Source: Yersinia enterocolitica subsp. enterocolitica (GTDB lineage Bacteria; Pseudomonadota; Gammaproteobacteria; Enterobacterales; Enterobacteriaceae). Taken from it: 64,000 nucleotides of DNA. This document shows, piece after piece, positions 42,119 to 51,802 of this stretch. The stretch covers positions 4,092,001-4,156,000 of the forward strand of contig NZ_LR590469.1 in the NCBI RefSeq assembly GCF_901472495.1, written 5' to 3'. The number at the start of each line of letters is the position of its first letter. Position 1 is the stretch's first letter. The position numbers were made by a program, and so were the translations under genes. The notes under the pieces were generated by a model. It did no database searches and had not been told where the DNA came from. It was given only the letters and a program-made list of their open reading frames with translations.

Positions 42119-44833
42119 ATGCTAATTAAATTATTAACCAAAGTTTTTGGTAGTCGTAACGATCGTACACTGCGCCGTATGCGCAAGGTGGTTGATCTTA
42201 TCAACCGTATGGAACCTGAAGTCGAAAAGCTGACAAATGAGGAATTACGTGCCAAAACTGACGAATTCCGTGAGCGTCTGGCGAACGGTGCCGTACTGGA
42301 AACATTGATCCCTGAGGCTTTTGCTGTCGTGCGCGAGGCCAGTAAACGCGTGTTTGGCATGCGTCACTTCGATGTGCAGCTGCTTGGCGGTATGGTACTG
42401 AACGAACGCTGCATCGCAGAAATGCGTACAGGTGAAGGTAAAACGCTGACTGCAACTCTGCCAGCTTACCTGAATGCGTTGAGCGGCCGTGGTGTCCACG
42501 TGGTTACCGTCAACGACTATTTGGCTCAACGTGACGCCGAAAATAACCGTCCATTGTTTGAGTTCCTGGGCCTGAGTGTGGGTATCAACTTACCTAATAT
42601 GCCAGCTCCAGCTAAGCGTGCTGCTTATGCTGCGGATATCACCTATGGTACTAACAACGAATTCGGCTTTGACTACCTGCGCGATAACATGGCGTTCAGC
42701 CCAGAAGAACGTGTACAGCGCAAACTGCATTACGCGTTGGTCGATGAGGTTGACTCCATCTTGATCGATGAAGCACGTACTCCGCTGATTATCTCCGGCC
42801 CGGCCGAAGATAGTTCAGAGATGTATATTCGGGTTAACAAGCTGATTCCAAAACTGATTCGTCAGGAAAAAGAAGACTCCGATACTTTCCAGGGCGAAGG
42901 TCACTTCTCTGTGGATGAGAAATCACGTCAGGTGCATTTGACCGAACGCGGTTTGATCAAAATTGAGGAAATGCTGGTAGAAGCGGGCATCATGGAAGAG
43001 GGGGAGTCTCTGTATTCTCCAGCTAACATCATGTTGATGCACCACGTAACGGCAGCTCTGCGTGCTCATGTATTGTTCACCCGTGATGTTGACTACATTG
43101 TGAAAGACGGTGAAGTTATCATTGTTGACGAACATACTGGGCGTACCATGCAAGGTCGTCGTTGGTCAGATGGCTTGCATCAAGCGGTTGAAGCAAAAGA
43201 AGGCGTAGAAATTCAGAACGAAAACCAGACGCTGGCTTCAATCACTTTCCAGAATTACTTCCGCCTCTATGAAAAACTGGCCGGTATGACCGGTACAGCA
43301 GATACCGAAGCATTCGAATTTAGCTCCATTTACAAGTTGGATACCATTGTTGTTCCAACCAACCGCCCAATGATCCGTAAGGACCTGGCTGATTTGGTCT
43401 ACATGACCGAACAGGAAAAAATTGGTGCGATTATCGAAGATATCCGTGAGCGTACTGCTAACGGCCAGCCGGTATTGGTGGGGACTATTTCGATTGAGAA
43501 ATCAGAAGTGGTATCTGCTGAATTAACGAAAGCCGGTATTGAACACAAAGTTCTGAACGCCAAGTTCCACGCCATGGAAGCTGAAATTGTTTCCCAAGCG
43601 GGCCAACCGGGCGCGGTAACTATCGCGACCAACATGGCGGGTCGTGGTACCGATATCGTATTGGGTGGCAGCTGGCAGAGTGAAATTGCCTTACTGGAAA
43701 ACCCAACAGAAGACCAAATTGCAGCCATTAAAGCCGCGTGGCAGATTCGCCATGATGCAGTGCTGGCCTCCGGTGGTTTGCACATTATTGGTACTGAGCG
43801 CCATGAATCTCGCCGTATCGATAATCAGCTGCGTGGTCGTGCGGGCCGTCAGGGTGATGCTGGTTCTTCCCGCTTCTACCTGTCAATGGAAGATGCCTTG
43901 ATGCGTATTTTTGCCTCTGACCGTGTGTCTGGCATGATGCGTAAGTTAGGTATGAAACCAGGTGAAGCTATTGAACACCCGTGGGTGACTAAAGCTATCG
44001 CCAACGCGCAACGTAAAGTTGAAAGCCGTAACTTCGATATTCGTAAGCAATTACTGGAATATGATGATGTAGCCAGCGACCAACGCCGGGCTATCTACAG
44101 CCAGCGTAATGAGCTGTTGGATGTGGCTGATGTGAGTGAAACCATCAACAGTATCCGTGAAGATGTATTCAAAACGGTTATTGATAGCTACATTCCAACC
44201 CAGTCTCTGGAAGAAATGTGGGATGTCGAAGGCTTGGAACAGCGTTTGAAAAATGATTTCGACCTGGACATGCCAATTGCCCAATGGCTGGAAGATGAAC
44301 CACAACTGCACGAAGAAACTTTACGTGAACGCATTCTGCAACTGGCGATTGCTGATTATCAGCGTAAAGAAGAAGTGGTTGGTTTTGACATGATGCGTAA
44401 CTTCGAAAAAGGTGTGATGTTACAAACACTTGATTCGTTGTGGAAAGAGCATTTGGCGGCAATGGATTACCTGCGTCAGGGCATCCATCTCCGTGGCTAC
44501 GCACAAAAAGATCCTAAACAAGAATACAAACGTGAATCTTTCGCGATGTTTGCTGCAATGTTGGAATCACTGAAATATGAAGTGATCAGCGTTCTAAGCA
44601 AAGTACAGGTGCGGATGCCGGAAGAAGTAGAGGCATTGGAAGTACAACGTCGCGAAGAAGCTGAGCGTTTGGCTAAACAGCAACAACTTAGCCACGAATC
44701 TGATAACAGCGCACTGATGTCACAGGAAGAAGCCAATGTGGCTGCCAGCCTTGAGCGCAAAGTCGGGCGTAATGATCCGTGCCCATGTGGTTCAGGTAAG
44801 AAATACAAGCAGTGCCACGGCCGCCTACAGTAA
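42119..44833 (+). CDS. secA: Preprotein translocase ATPase SecA
   Basis: 904 residues. Drives protein export through SecYEG. Walker A MRTGEGKTLTATLPAYL near residue 102, Walker B VDEVDSILIDEARTPL near 207, second nucleotide-binding domain with NMAGRGTDIVLGGSW and LRGRAGRQGDAGSSRFYLS, and the C-terminal zinc motif CPCGSGKKYKQCH that binds SecB. Translation is expected to be controlled by SecM stalling upstream. Confidence 0.98.
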   Translation: MLIKLLTKVFGSRNDRTLRRMRKVVDLINRMEPEVEKLTNEELRAKTDEFRERLANGAVLETLIPEAFAVVREASKRVFGMRHFDVQLLGGMVLNERCIAEMRTGEGKTLTATLPAYLNALSGRGVHVVTVNDYLAQRDAENNRPLFEFLGLSVGINLPNMPAPAKRAAYAADITYGTNNEFGFDYLRDNMAFSPEERVQRKLHYALVDEVDSILIDEARTPLIISGPAEDSSEMYIRVNKLIPKLIRQEKEDSDTFQGEGHFSVDEKSRQVHLTERGLIKIEEMLVEAGIMEEGESLYSPANIMLMHHVTAALRAHVLFTRDVDYIVKDGEVIIVDEHTGRTMQGRRWSDGLHQAVEAKEGVEIQNENQTLASITFQNYFRLYEKLAGMTGTADTEAFEFSSIYKLDTIVVPTNRPMIRKDLADLVYMTEQEKIGAIIEDIRERTANGQPVLVGTISIEKSEVVSAELTKAGIEHKVLNAKFHAMEAEIVSQAGQPGAVTIATNMAGRGTDIVLGGSWQSEIALLENPTEDQIAAIKAAWQIRHDAVLASGGLHIIGTERHESRRIDNQLRGRAGRQGDAGSSRFYLSMEDALMRIFASDRVSGMMRKLGMKPGEAIEHPWVTKAIANAQRKVESRNFDIRKQLLEYDDVASDQRRAIYSQRNELLDVADVSETINSIREDVFKTVIDSYIPTQSLEEMWDVEGLEQRLKNDFDLDMPIAQWLEDEPQLHEETLRERILQLAIADYQRKEEVVGFDMMRNFEKGVMLQTLDSLWKEHLAAMDYLRQGIHLRGYAQKDPKQEYKRESFAMFAAMLESLKYEVISVLSKVQVRMPEEVEALEVQRREEAERLAKQQQLSHESDNSALMSQEEANVAASLERKVGRNDPCPCGSGKKYKQCHGRLQ

Positions 44834-44865
44834 TATTTTAGGCATAAGTTGATGCATTGATAACG

Positions 44866-44894
44866 AGGGCGGCTTAAACACCGCCCTTTATTTT
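44866..44894 (+). terminator. secA terminator
   Basis: AGGGCGG (44866-44872)/CCGCCCT (44881-44887), 7-bp stem, 8-base loop, then TTATTTTG. Confidence 0.85.
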
Positions 44895-44966
44895 GCTTAT
44901 CTTTTTAGTACGAGTGAACTGGAAGAGTGCTCAAGCCAACATTGATGCTCTGACAGGAGAAAATAA

Positions 44967-45353
44967 TTGAAACACTTACAAATTGCAGTTGGGATTATCC
45001 GTAATTCCCAGCAAGAAATTTTTATTACCCAGCGCGCTGCTGATTCTCATATGGCTGGATTTTGGGAATTTCCCGGCGGCAAAATTGAGCAGGGTGAAAC
45101 ACCAGAAGTTGCATTAAAACGTGAGCTATTGGAAGAAACAGGAATTGCGGTGAAAGAGGCGGTTTTGCTTAAAGTGTTAGAGCACACATTTACCGATCGC
45201 ATCGTAACATTAAGTTTTTATATGGTTGAAGCATGGGATGGTGAGCCCTTTGGTCGCGAAGGCCAGCCGATGCGCTGGGTGAAACAATCTGACTTGTTGG
45301 CTGAAGAGTTCCCACCCGCCAATGCAGCCATTATTGAATTACTTACAGCATAG
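44967..45353 (+). CDS. mutT: 8-oxo-dGTP diphosphatase MutT
   Basis: 128 residues. Sanitises the nucleotide pool by hydrolysing 8-oxo-dGTP, preventing A-to-C transversions. Nudix box GGKIEQGETPEVALKREL followed by LEETG (about 37-59). The start appears to be TTG 44967: AGGAG at 44955 is 7 bases upstream, and the encoded KHLQIAVGIIRN aligns with the E. coli N-terminus (KKLQIAVGIIRN). No in-frame ATG or GTG fits as well. Confidence 0.95.
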   Translation: MKHLQIAVGIIRNSQQEIFITQRAADSHMAGFWEFPGGKIEQGETPEVALKRELLEETGIAVKEAVLLKVLEHTFTDRIVTLSFYMVEAWDGEPFGREGQPMRWVKQSDLLAEEFPPANAAIIELLTA

Positions 45354-45379
45354 GCCGATGGGGCATTAAGATAAGTTAG

Positions 45380-45406
45380 ATGGAGCAAAATATCCGTTTG
45401 CTCCAT
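45380..45406. terminator. Bidirectional terminator between mutT and yacG
   Basis: Perfect 10-bp stem ATGGAGCAAA/TTTGCTCCAT with a 7-base loop, between convergent genes; short T or A tracts in the stem ends. Confidence 0.8.
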
Positions 45407-45424
45407 TTGGCCAGGCTGCGACTG

Positions 45425-45631
45425 CTAGTGTTGAAGAGGGTCTTCCTCGCTCCATTCATCACTGTCAGATAGCTCACCATTACTGGAAATGCGTTTTTCT
45501 TCGTCGGCCCACTCACCTAAATCAATCAGCTGGCAACGCTTGCAGCAGAATGGGCGATAAGGGCTTTGTTCACCCCAGATAACAATCTTGCCGCAGGTCG
45601 GACAGTTGACCTCGATGACTTCGGTTTCCAT
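45425..45631 (-). CDS. yacG: DNA gyrase inhibitor YacG (zinc protein)
   Basis: 68 residues. Zinc finger with Cys10, Cys13, Cys29 and Cys33 (CPTCGK and [14 protein letters not shown]), followed by an acidic tail ([11 protein letters not shown]). YacG binds GyrB and inhibits gyrase in E. coli. AGGAG 5 bases before ATG 45631. Last of the coaE-zapD-yacG group; 44 bases after zapD. Confidence 0.96.
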
Positions 45632-45675
45632 GTTTTCTCCTAAAATCTATCCAATGCCAGCGACTAATTACAAAC

Positions 45676-46428
45676 TCAGCAGCAGGCTAATTCAAACGAT
45701 AAACGTGCTGGCACGGTACCATTTTCACTATCGAGTGGTAAGAAGCGAATTGCATATCTGGTTTTATGACCGGAAATCTGTGGATACAACTGCGGGTCTA
45801 GCGGCAGGCGTAATCTCAGTAAATCAGCCCCTTCGGCATTGTCCTGGAAGAAACCATTTAAGCTGATTTGTGCCCGCAGAGGGCCGGATTGGCGAATTAA
45901 ATTTAAAATAATAGTTAGCGACTGATTGAGCGGGGTCAGGCTTGTGAGCAACTTATCGATGTGCTGATTGCGTTGTTCCTGAGGCTGATGCAGCCAGGTG
46001 TGCAAAGTGGGTAAGTCGAAACTACAGCAGCCACCTGGGATACTCAGGCGCTGGCGAACAACGCTGATTAAGCGATCTTCTTTTAGCGACTGCCCGATGC
46101 GCGGTGCTGACATCAATACTGAAGCCCGGCTTTTTAACTGACTACGCAAGGAATCCACCAGCGACATATCAACACCGGGCATATCTGCCCATAGTTGTAA
46201 CTTCTGTTGTTGGCGCTCTAATTCTTTAAGCAAATCAGTACGAACTTCACCGCGCTCCAGAACATCAATTAAATCAGATGCTGTGCGGAAAAACGTTAAT
46301 GCACTGGCAATATTATCTAACGTACGCTGGCTTTCTAATTGTTGTAGTAAAAACTCCATTCTTAGCCAGGTACGCATTTTTTCATTGAGCGGGTGTTCAA
46401 AAAGTATTGTTGAGGTGAGGTCACTCAT
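45676..46428 (-). CDS. zapD: Z-ring associated protein ZapD
   Basis: 250 residues, alpha-helical N-terminal domain (LFEHPLNEKMRTWLRMEFLL at the start) and a C-terminal beta domain (FLPLDSENGTVPARLSFELACC). ZapD crosslinks FtsZ filaments by binding the FtsZ C-terminal tail, which is present intact in this window. ATGA overlap with coaE indicates translational coupling. Confidence 0.96.
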   Translation of the reverse strand: MSDLTSTILFEHPLNEKMRTWLRMEFLLQQLESQRTLDNIASALTFFRTASDLIDVLERGEVRTDLLKELERQQQKLQLWADMPGVDMSLVDSLRSQLKSRASVLMSAPRIGQSLKEDRLISVVRQRLSIPGGCCSFDLPTLHTWLHQPQEQRNQHIDKLLTSLTPLNQSLTIILNLIRQSGPLRAQISLNGFFQDNAEGADLLRLRLPLDPQLYPQISGHKTRYAIRFLPLDSENGTVPARLSFELACC

Positions 46429-47045
46429 CTATGTAGATCCTGTTGGGCCGCAGCTGCCAATTTTAAATACTGCTGGTGTAATAAAGTAACTTGCGGGGCG
46501 ATAACTATGGGATCGCCGCTATTGTCAATAATGTCATCAGCACAGGCTAGCCGCTGTTGCCGCGAAACCTGTGAAGCTAAAATATCTTCTGCCTGTTGGC
46601 GGGTAATACCATCTCTCGCCATTGTTCGAGCGAGTTGTATTTCAGGTGCCACATCTACCACTAACACACGATTAGCACGGCGATGTAAACCATTTTCAAC
46701 CAACAAGGGGACAACCCAAAGTACATAGGGCTCATCAATATTGGCGAGCTGGCTCTGGGTTTCCTGTTGGATCAGTGGATGCAACAATGAATTTAACCAC
46801 GCTTTTTCCTGCGGCTCACTGAAAATTTTCTCGCGTAATGCTGCACGATTCAATGTGCCATCTGTGTGCAAGATATTTTCCCCATAGCGGGAGGCGATTT
46901 CCATTAATGCCCGCGTGCCGGGCTCAACCACCTGACGAGCAATAATATCAGCATCAACCAGAGGGACACCGAGATTGGCGAATGCATTTGCGACTGTGCT
47001 TTTACCACTGCCAATTCCACCAGTGAGAGCCACAATATAGGTCAT
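46425..47045 (-). CDS. coaE: Dephospho-CoA kinase
   Basis: 206 residues. Last step of coenzyme A synthesis: phosphorylates the 3'-OH of dephospho-CoA. P-loop TGGIGSGKSTVANAFA at residues 8-23; DADIIARQVVEPG and LLVENGLHRRANRVLVVDV are family landmarks. First gene of a three-gene minus-strand unit and divergent from guaC; the 293-base gap between the starts presumably holds both promoters. Confidence 0.97.
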   Translation of the reverse strand: MTYIVALTGGIGSGKSTVANAFANLGVPLVDADIIARQVVEPGTRALMEIASRYGENILHTDGTLNRAALREKIFSEPQEKAWLNSLLHPLIQQETQSQLANIDEPYVLWVVPLLVENGLHRRANRVLVVDVAPEIQLARTMARDGITRQQAEDILASQVSRQQRLACADDIIDNSGDPIVIAPQVTLLHQQYLKLAAAAQQDLHR

Positions 47046-47338
47046 TGCCTAGCCTTGCATACAGTTAGTGAGTGGCCGAATTGTATCTGAAAGCAGGTGC
47101 CAAGGCATAGCAAGGTGTGCATTCTGTTTGCGCTACGTGGAAAAATAAGTGAAGTGAGTACGAGGATAACTGCGGGATTGAGACTCTTCAGGTAATTTGT
47201 GGGATTGTAGCGCAAATAAAGGTGGATTCGCAGTCTTGCCGTAGAATTATTCATGCGTATGATAGCTTCACTGGGATGGCGTGATTTACGCCCGATCACA
47301 TTTTGCGATCTATCGCCAATAACCAGGAATAATTAGCC

Positions 47339-48382
47339 ATGCGTATTGAAGAAGGTTTGAAACTAGGCTTTAAAGATGTGTTAATCCGCCCTAAACGTTC
47401 AACACTGAAAAGTCGCTCTGAAGTCGAATTGGAACGCCAGTTTACCTTCAAACATTCAGGTTGGAATTGGTCTGGTGTACCTATCATCGCTGCTAATATG
47501 GATACTGTTGGCACCTTCCGCATGGCAGAAGTTCTAGCCTCATTCGATGTTTTGACCGCAGTTCACAAACACTACACTGTTGAGCAGTGGGGCGAATTTG
47601 TGAAACGAGTTCCTGAATCAGTCTTACGTCATGTCATGGTCTCTACCGGGACATCTTCTGCTGATTTCGACAAGATGAAACAAATTTTGGCGTTATCACC
47701 TGCCTTGAAATTTATCTGTATTGATGTGGCTAACGGTTATTCCGAGCATTTTGTTTCCTTCTTACAAAAAGCTCGCGAAGCATGCCCAGATAAAGTTATT
47801 TGTGCGGGCAATGTGGTGACTGGTGAGATGGTAGAAGAACTTATTCTGTCGGGCGCTGATATTGTTAAAGTTGGGATTGGCCCAGGTTCGGTTTGCACCA
47901 CTCGCGTGAAAACAGACGTTGGTTATCCGCAGTTGTCGGCGGTTATTGAGTGCGCTGATGCAGCACACGGTTTGGGCGGACAGATTGTTAGTGATGGCGG
48001 TTGTTCCGTGCCGGGTGATGTTGCGAAAGCTTTCGGTGGTGGTGCTGACTTTGTCATGTTGGGCGGCATGCTAGCTGGGCATGATGAGTGCGAAGGCCGA
48101 GTTGTTGAAGAGAATGGCGAGAAGTTTATGCTGTTCTACGGTATGAGTTCAGAGTCAGCCATGAAACGCCATGTTGGTGGTGTTGCTGAGTACCGCGCGG
48201 CGGAAGGTAAGACGGTTAAATTGCCATTACGTGGATCCGTTGATAACACCGTTCGCGACATTATGGGCGGTTTGCGTTCCGCTTGTACCTATGTGGGTGC
48301 ATCACATTTAAAAGAACTGACTAAACGCACCACTTTTATTCGCGTAGCAGAGCAAGAAAACCGTGTGTTTGGCAGTAACTGA
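47339..48382 (+). CDS. guaC: GMP reductase
   Basis: 347 residues, the E. coli length. NADPH-dependent deamination of GMP to IMP, returning guanine nucleotides to the common pool. Active-site loop VGIGPGSVCTTRVKTDVG with the catalytic cysteine near residue 186; substrate site SDGGCSVPGDVAKAFGGGADFVMLGG. ATG 47339 with AGGAATAATTAGCC upstream. Confidence 0.97.
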   Translation: MRIEEGLKLGFKDVLIRPKRSTLKSRSEVELERQFTFKHSGWNWSGVPIIAANMDTVGTFRMAEVLASFDVLTAVHKHYTVEQWGEFVKRVPESVLRHVMVSTGTSSADFDKMKQILALSPALKFICIDVANGYSEHFVSFLQKAREACPDKVICAGNVVTGEMVEELILSGADIVKVGIGPGSVCTTRVKTDVGYPQLSAVIECADAAHGLGGQIVSDGGCSVPGDVAKAFGGGADFVMLGGMLAGHDECEGRVVEENGEKFMLFYGMSSESAMKRHVGGVAEYRAAEGKTVKLPLRGSVDNTVRDIMGGLRSACTYVGASHLKELTKRTTFIRVAEQENRVFGSN

Positions 48383-48447
48383 TATTGGGTTTTCGAGAGT
48401 AAGTTGTACTCTGATAAAGTTAGCAATCACGAGCCTGTGATTGAGAT

Positions 48448-48660
48448 GAAAAGAGGCGTTGAACTACGCCTGAGGTTAATGACAAAGTGCCCGTAACGGT
48501 GAAAACAGGCAGATCGTAAAGACGCCGTAAACCCCTCCCTGGGGACTCGACCCGCGCCATCCCTGGCGCGGACGCTTTACTCTTCTACCTGTCCTCACCT
48601 TGCAAGATCGAGTCGTTGGGGTTTGTCAGCAGTCTGAGGAGTTGAACTACGCCTCTTTTC
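48448..48660. repeat. Cloverleaf-like palindromic element after guaC
   Basis: Nested inverted repeats over 213 bases: GAAAAGAGGCG (48448-48458)/CGCCTCTTTTC (48650-48660); TGACAAA (48480-48486)/TTTGTCA (48622-48628); GTGAAAACAGG (48499-48509)/CCTGTCCTCAC (48588-48598, two mismatches); GTAAAG (48516-48521)/CTTTAC (48575-48580). Inside lie two hairpins, CCCC-TCCCT-GGGG (48532-48544) and CCGCGCCA-TCCC-TGGCGCGG (48552-48571). GTTGAACTACGCCT appears twice in direct orientation (near 48458 and 48641). No coding capacity; it separates convergent guaC and hofC. Confidence 0.7.
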
Positions 48661-48700
48661 AATAAAATCCCACCGGATAGCCCTCCTCTAATAACATTAT

Positions 48701-49900
48701 TTACCCGATAACATCCCCTAGCTGGAATATCGGTAAATACATCGCGATTACCAGTACCCCAACAATACTGCCAATAATTAACATCAAAAGTGGCTCCAGC
48801 ATTTGCGTGAGATTGTCGGCCAAATCCTGTGTTTGCTGTTGCTGCCAACCTGCCAGTTTCTCTAGTAGCACATCCAGAGCACCAGACTCCTCGCCCACAC
48901 GAACCATTTGTTGGCATAATGGGGGGAATAGAGGGTGCTGGGTGATGGCGATATGCAGTGGAATCCCTTGCTTGATTTGTTTTTGAATACTCCTCAATGC
49001 TTGCTGATAAGTGTCATTATTGATGGAACGGAGTGCCGCATCTAATCCGGAGGTTAGGGGTAACCCTGCGTGCTGAGTGATAGCCAGAGTTTGAAAAATT
49101 TGACTAAGGCAACTGCCACGAATCAATGCTGATACTAATGGAATACGTAATAGAAGTTTCTGTTCCCATTGTTGGCAGTGAGTCTGATGTCGCCGTAGAT
49201 ATATATAACTAATACAAAATAAGGTTAATAATGCGATTAAGTATGGCCCATATGCAGTAAGAAATGCGGACATAAATAGAAGTGTGGCAGTTAGCACGGG
49301 TAATGGTGTATCGAACGATTGGTATATTTGTGCAAATTCGGGCAGAACCAAAACCAACATGACAGTACTGACAACCAGCGCAACAATACAGACAAATACT
49401 GGATATTTAAGTGCTTTAATGACTTTTTTTTGCAGTTTTTGTTGCCGTTCCTGGTGTAGGACCAATTGTACGCAGCATTGCTCAAGATTACCCGTCAACT
49501 CCCCCATTGCAATCACGGGGGGATATAATTGAGGGAAAGTATGAGGGTAATGGGCCATTGCCTCTGATAATGACTGCCCCTGTGATACTTGCTGACTTAT
49601 TTCCTGTAATAAGCACTGCCAGGGTAAGGCATCTATTTCTTGTGCCAGCAATTGCAAACAATTCACTAAAGGTAGGCCCGCTTGTAATAATGTTGCTAAT
49701 TGGCGAGTGATGGCAATCAGACGTTCACCGCGCCAATAGCTAATCGATAATCTTTTTCCACCCTTAACACCCAGTGGTTGTAGCCCATTATGGCGCATAT
49801 ATTCATAGACAGTATTTCTCTCCGTCGTCAGTAATGCTCCTGTCTGTAATTGCCCCGCAGTATTAATTGCTCTCCAATAAAATAAGCGCTGATAGCTCAC
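48701..49900 (-). CDS. hofC: HofC, type IV pilus-like inner-membrane platform protein
   Basis: 399 residues, GspF/PilC family with two repeated cytoplasmic domains and three membrane segments. Landmarks: ATLLQAGLPLVNCLQLLAQE near residue 70, MGELTGNLEQC, and in the second repeat ITQHAGLPLTSGLDAALRS and RVGEESGALDVLLEKLA. It would anchor the extension ATPase. ATGA overlap with hofB. The operon lacks other pilus genes in this window, as in E. coli. Confidence 0.93.
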   Translation of the reverse strand: MSYQRLFYWRAINTAGQLQTGALLTTERNTVYEYMRHNGLQPLGVKGGKRLSISYWRGERLIAITRQLATLLQAGLPLVNCLQLLAQEIDALPWQCLLQEISQQVSQGQSLSEAMAHYPHTFPQLYPPVIAMGELTGNLEQCCVQLVLHQERQQKLQKKVIKALKYPVFVCIVALVVSTVMLVLVLPEFAQIYQSFDTPLPVLTATLLFMSAFLTAYGPYLIALLTLFCISYIYLRRHQTHCQQWEQKLLLRIPLVSALIRGSCLSQIFQTLAITQHAGLPLTSGLDAALRSINNDTYQQALRSIQKQIKQGIPLHIAITQHPLFPPLCQQMVRVGEESGALDVLLEKLAGWQQQQTQDLADNLTQMLEPLLMLIIGSIVGVLVIAMYLPIFQLGDVIG

Positions 49901-51363
49901 GGTATTGCCTCAACTTGTATTTGCAGCCCCACAACACGATTAATTTCTCTGAGAGTGGTTATACCGTTTTCGACCAATGCCAGACCCGCCGAAAGTAATG
50001 TGACTTGTTTTTGTTCTTGCGCAATCCTGGTGAGTTCTGCTGGGCTGACATTATTAAGTAAAGCTTGTTGGATTGGCGGGGTGACATTTAACATTTCGTA
50101 AATTCCCGTTCGACCATAATATCCGGCACAGCAATGTTCACAACCAACGGCAAGATAATGTTGCAGTGGACTTGCCCATATATCTGGTGGTGTCAGGAAA
50201 GGGACTGATGACGCCTGACGACAATGCAGGCACAATTTTCGGACTAATCGTTGGGCGATAACTAATATTAGGCTGGAAGCAATTAAGTGACGCTCTACGC
50301 CCATGTGTGTCAGGCGTATCAGTGTTTCAGCTGTGGAGTTGGTATGCAAGGTTGAGAGAACCAGATGCCCCGTTAGTGCTGCTTTAACTGCTATTTCTGC
50401 GGTTTCATTATCACGAATCTCACCGAGCATAATGACATCAGGATCCTGACGCAGCATGGCACGCAATACATTAGAAAAATCCAGCCCAATTTTACTGTTG
50501 GTCTGTGTTTGATTTATACCGTCAACCTGGATCTCAATAGGATCTTCAACGCTACAGATGTTTATTTGTCCCTGATTGAGCTGCTCCAGGCTGCAATAGA
50601 GAGTTACTGTCTTACCACTTCCTGTTGGCCCAGTAACCAGAACCAACCCCTGAGGCGCTGATAGCGCTTGAGTTAATTGCTGGTGGGCCACTGTTGTAAG
50701 TCCCAGTTTTTCCAGAGTAGGCTGCTGCTTCATATTGAGAATTCGCAGCACGACTTTTTCACCATATTGCACGGGGAGGGTCGCTATTCTCATTGAGTAG
50801 CGAATACCGTCTAATATCAGTGCTAACTGACCATCTTGCGCTAACCGTTTTTCCGCAATATTCAGTTTAGACATAACCTTCAGGCAACTGCTAATACGAC
50901 GAGATAGCTCAACTGTAGGCGATGGGGATTCATGTAATACGCCATCAATTCTTAGACGAATGCGGTAGTGATATTGATAAGGTTCAAAATGGATATCTGA
51001 TGCACGTTTCTGAATCGCCAACCTGAGTGTCTGCGTTATAAATTGAATAACAGGTGTATCGTTTTCATTATCAAGTAATGTGTCATCAGCCCCCTTTATA
51101 GGTACGTTAGTTTCTAAGTGCTGTTGCGTTGATGGGCTCAAATTGAGTGATTGCTCAATTCTGGCCTCCGGCCAGTATTCCACCTTGATTTTACGGCCAC
51201 ACGCAAAACGCAGTGCAGTTAGCAACGCCTCATTGACTGGGTGAGACGAAGCTATGGTCAGGCTCTGGCCATCAAGTTTTAAGGCTATTGATCTATAACG
51301 GCGGCAAATGGTGTGTAATTCATCATTTATTGTCTCGTGTGGACATTCCATGAGTTCGGTCAT
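49897..51363 (-). CDS. hofB: HofB, type IV pilus-like assembly ATPase (GspE/PilB)
   Basis: 488 residues from ATG 51363 (frame open to 51414). Secretion-type hexameric ATPase: Walker A VTGPTGSGKTVTLYCS, Asp box VEDPIEIQVDGINQ, Walker B PDVIMLGEIRDNETAEIA, and a His box in TGHLVLSTLHTNSTAET. Four cysteines of the zinc module are kept (CLHCRQ and CEHC before GRTGIYEML). It would energise pilin assembly with HofC. The start is 4 bases after the ppdD stop. Confidence 0.93.
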   Translation of the reverse strand: MTELMECPHETINDELHTICRRYRSIALKLDGQSLTIASSHPVNEALLTALRFACGRKIKVEYWPEARIEQSLNLSPSTQQHLETNVPIKGADDTLLDNENDTPVIQFITQTLRLAIQKRASDIHFEPYQYHYRIRLRIDGVLHESPSPTVELSRRISSCLKVMSKLNIAEKRLAQDGQLALILDGIRYSMRIATLPVQYGEKVVLRILNMKQQPTLEKLGLTTVAHQQLTQALSAPQGLVLVTGPTGSGKTVTLYCSLEQLNQGQINICSVEDPIEIQVDGINQTQTNSKIGLDFSNVLRAMLRQDPDVIMLGEIRDNETAEIAVKAALTGHLVLSTLHTNSTAETLIRLTHMGVERHLIASSLILVIAQRLVRKLCLHCRQASSVPFLTPPDIWASPLQHYLAVGCEHCCAGYYGRTGIYEMLNVTPPIQQALLNNVSPAELTRIAQEQKQVTLLSAGLALVENGITTLREINRVVGLQIQVEAIP

Positions 51364-51367
51364 TTGA

Positions 51368-51802
51368 TTAGACCTTATCATTGAAACGGAATACGGTCTT
51401 ACAGTTTTCAGCAATGCTGTTATTTGTTGCGGTACATGTTCTTGCCCAGACTATATTTCCACTATTATTTAGGGTGGGTGACATAGCCAAAGTTAGATTG
51501 GCAAGTGTTTGCTGGCCAGTAAATGTAATGACGCCTTTATCTATAGTGGTTGCGCTGACATAGCGCGATGATTCTCCCGCCGGTATACCGTGACTCCCTC
51601 CATTACAGCTATCAAGGCTGGCATGTTCCAGTGCGCAAAGTTCCACCGCCATTTTGTAGGGAACCATAGCTTGCAACATGTCGGTGAGGGCTGCTTTTTG
51701 GATGTAGCGTTGATAAGACGGAATACCTATACCACTGAGAACCGCAATGATGGCGATCGCAACCATCAATTCAATTAATGTAAAACCGCGTTGATTAGTC
51801 AT
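51368..51802 (-). CDS. ppdD: Type IV prepilin PpdD
   Basis: 144 residues. Class III leader peptide with prepilin peptidase cleavage after Gly6 (NQRG-FTLIELMVAIAIIA), Glu at mature position 5 and a hydrophobic alpha-1 helix. Cysteines occur at CALEHASLDSC in the loop, and a C-terminal pair (TCTATNN, ENCKTVF) probably forms the disulfide-bonded D-region. It is the major pilin of the ppdD-hofB-hofC operon. No prepilin peptidase gene is in the window. Confidence 0.95.
   Translation of the reverse strand: MTNQRGFTLIELMVAIAIIAVLSGIGIPSYQRYIQKAALTDMLQAMVPYKMAVELCALEHASLDSCNGGSHGIPAGESSRYVSATTIDKGVITFTGQQTLANLTLAMSPTLNNSGNIVWARTCTATNNSIAENCKTVFRFNDKV

Noticed and set aside
47270..47310. CRP-like GTGATTT...GATCACA before guaC
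   Set aside because: The half-sites are 11 bases apart instead of 6, so not a CRP site.
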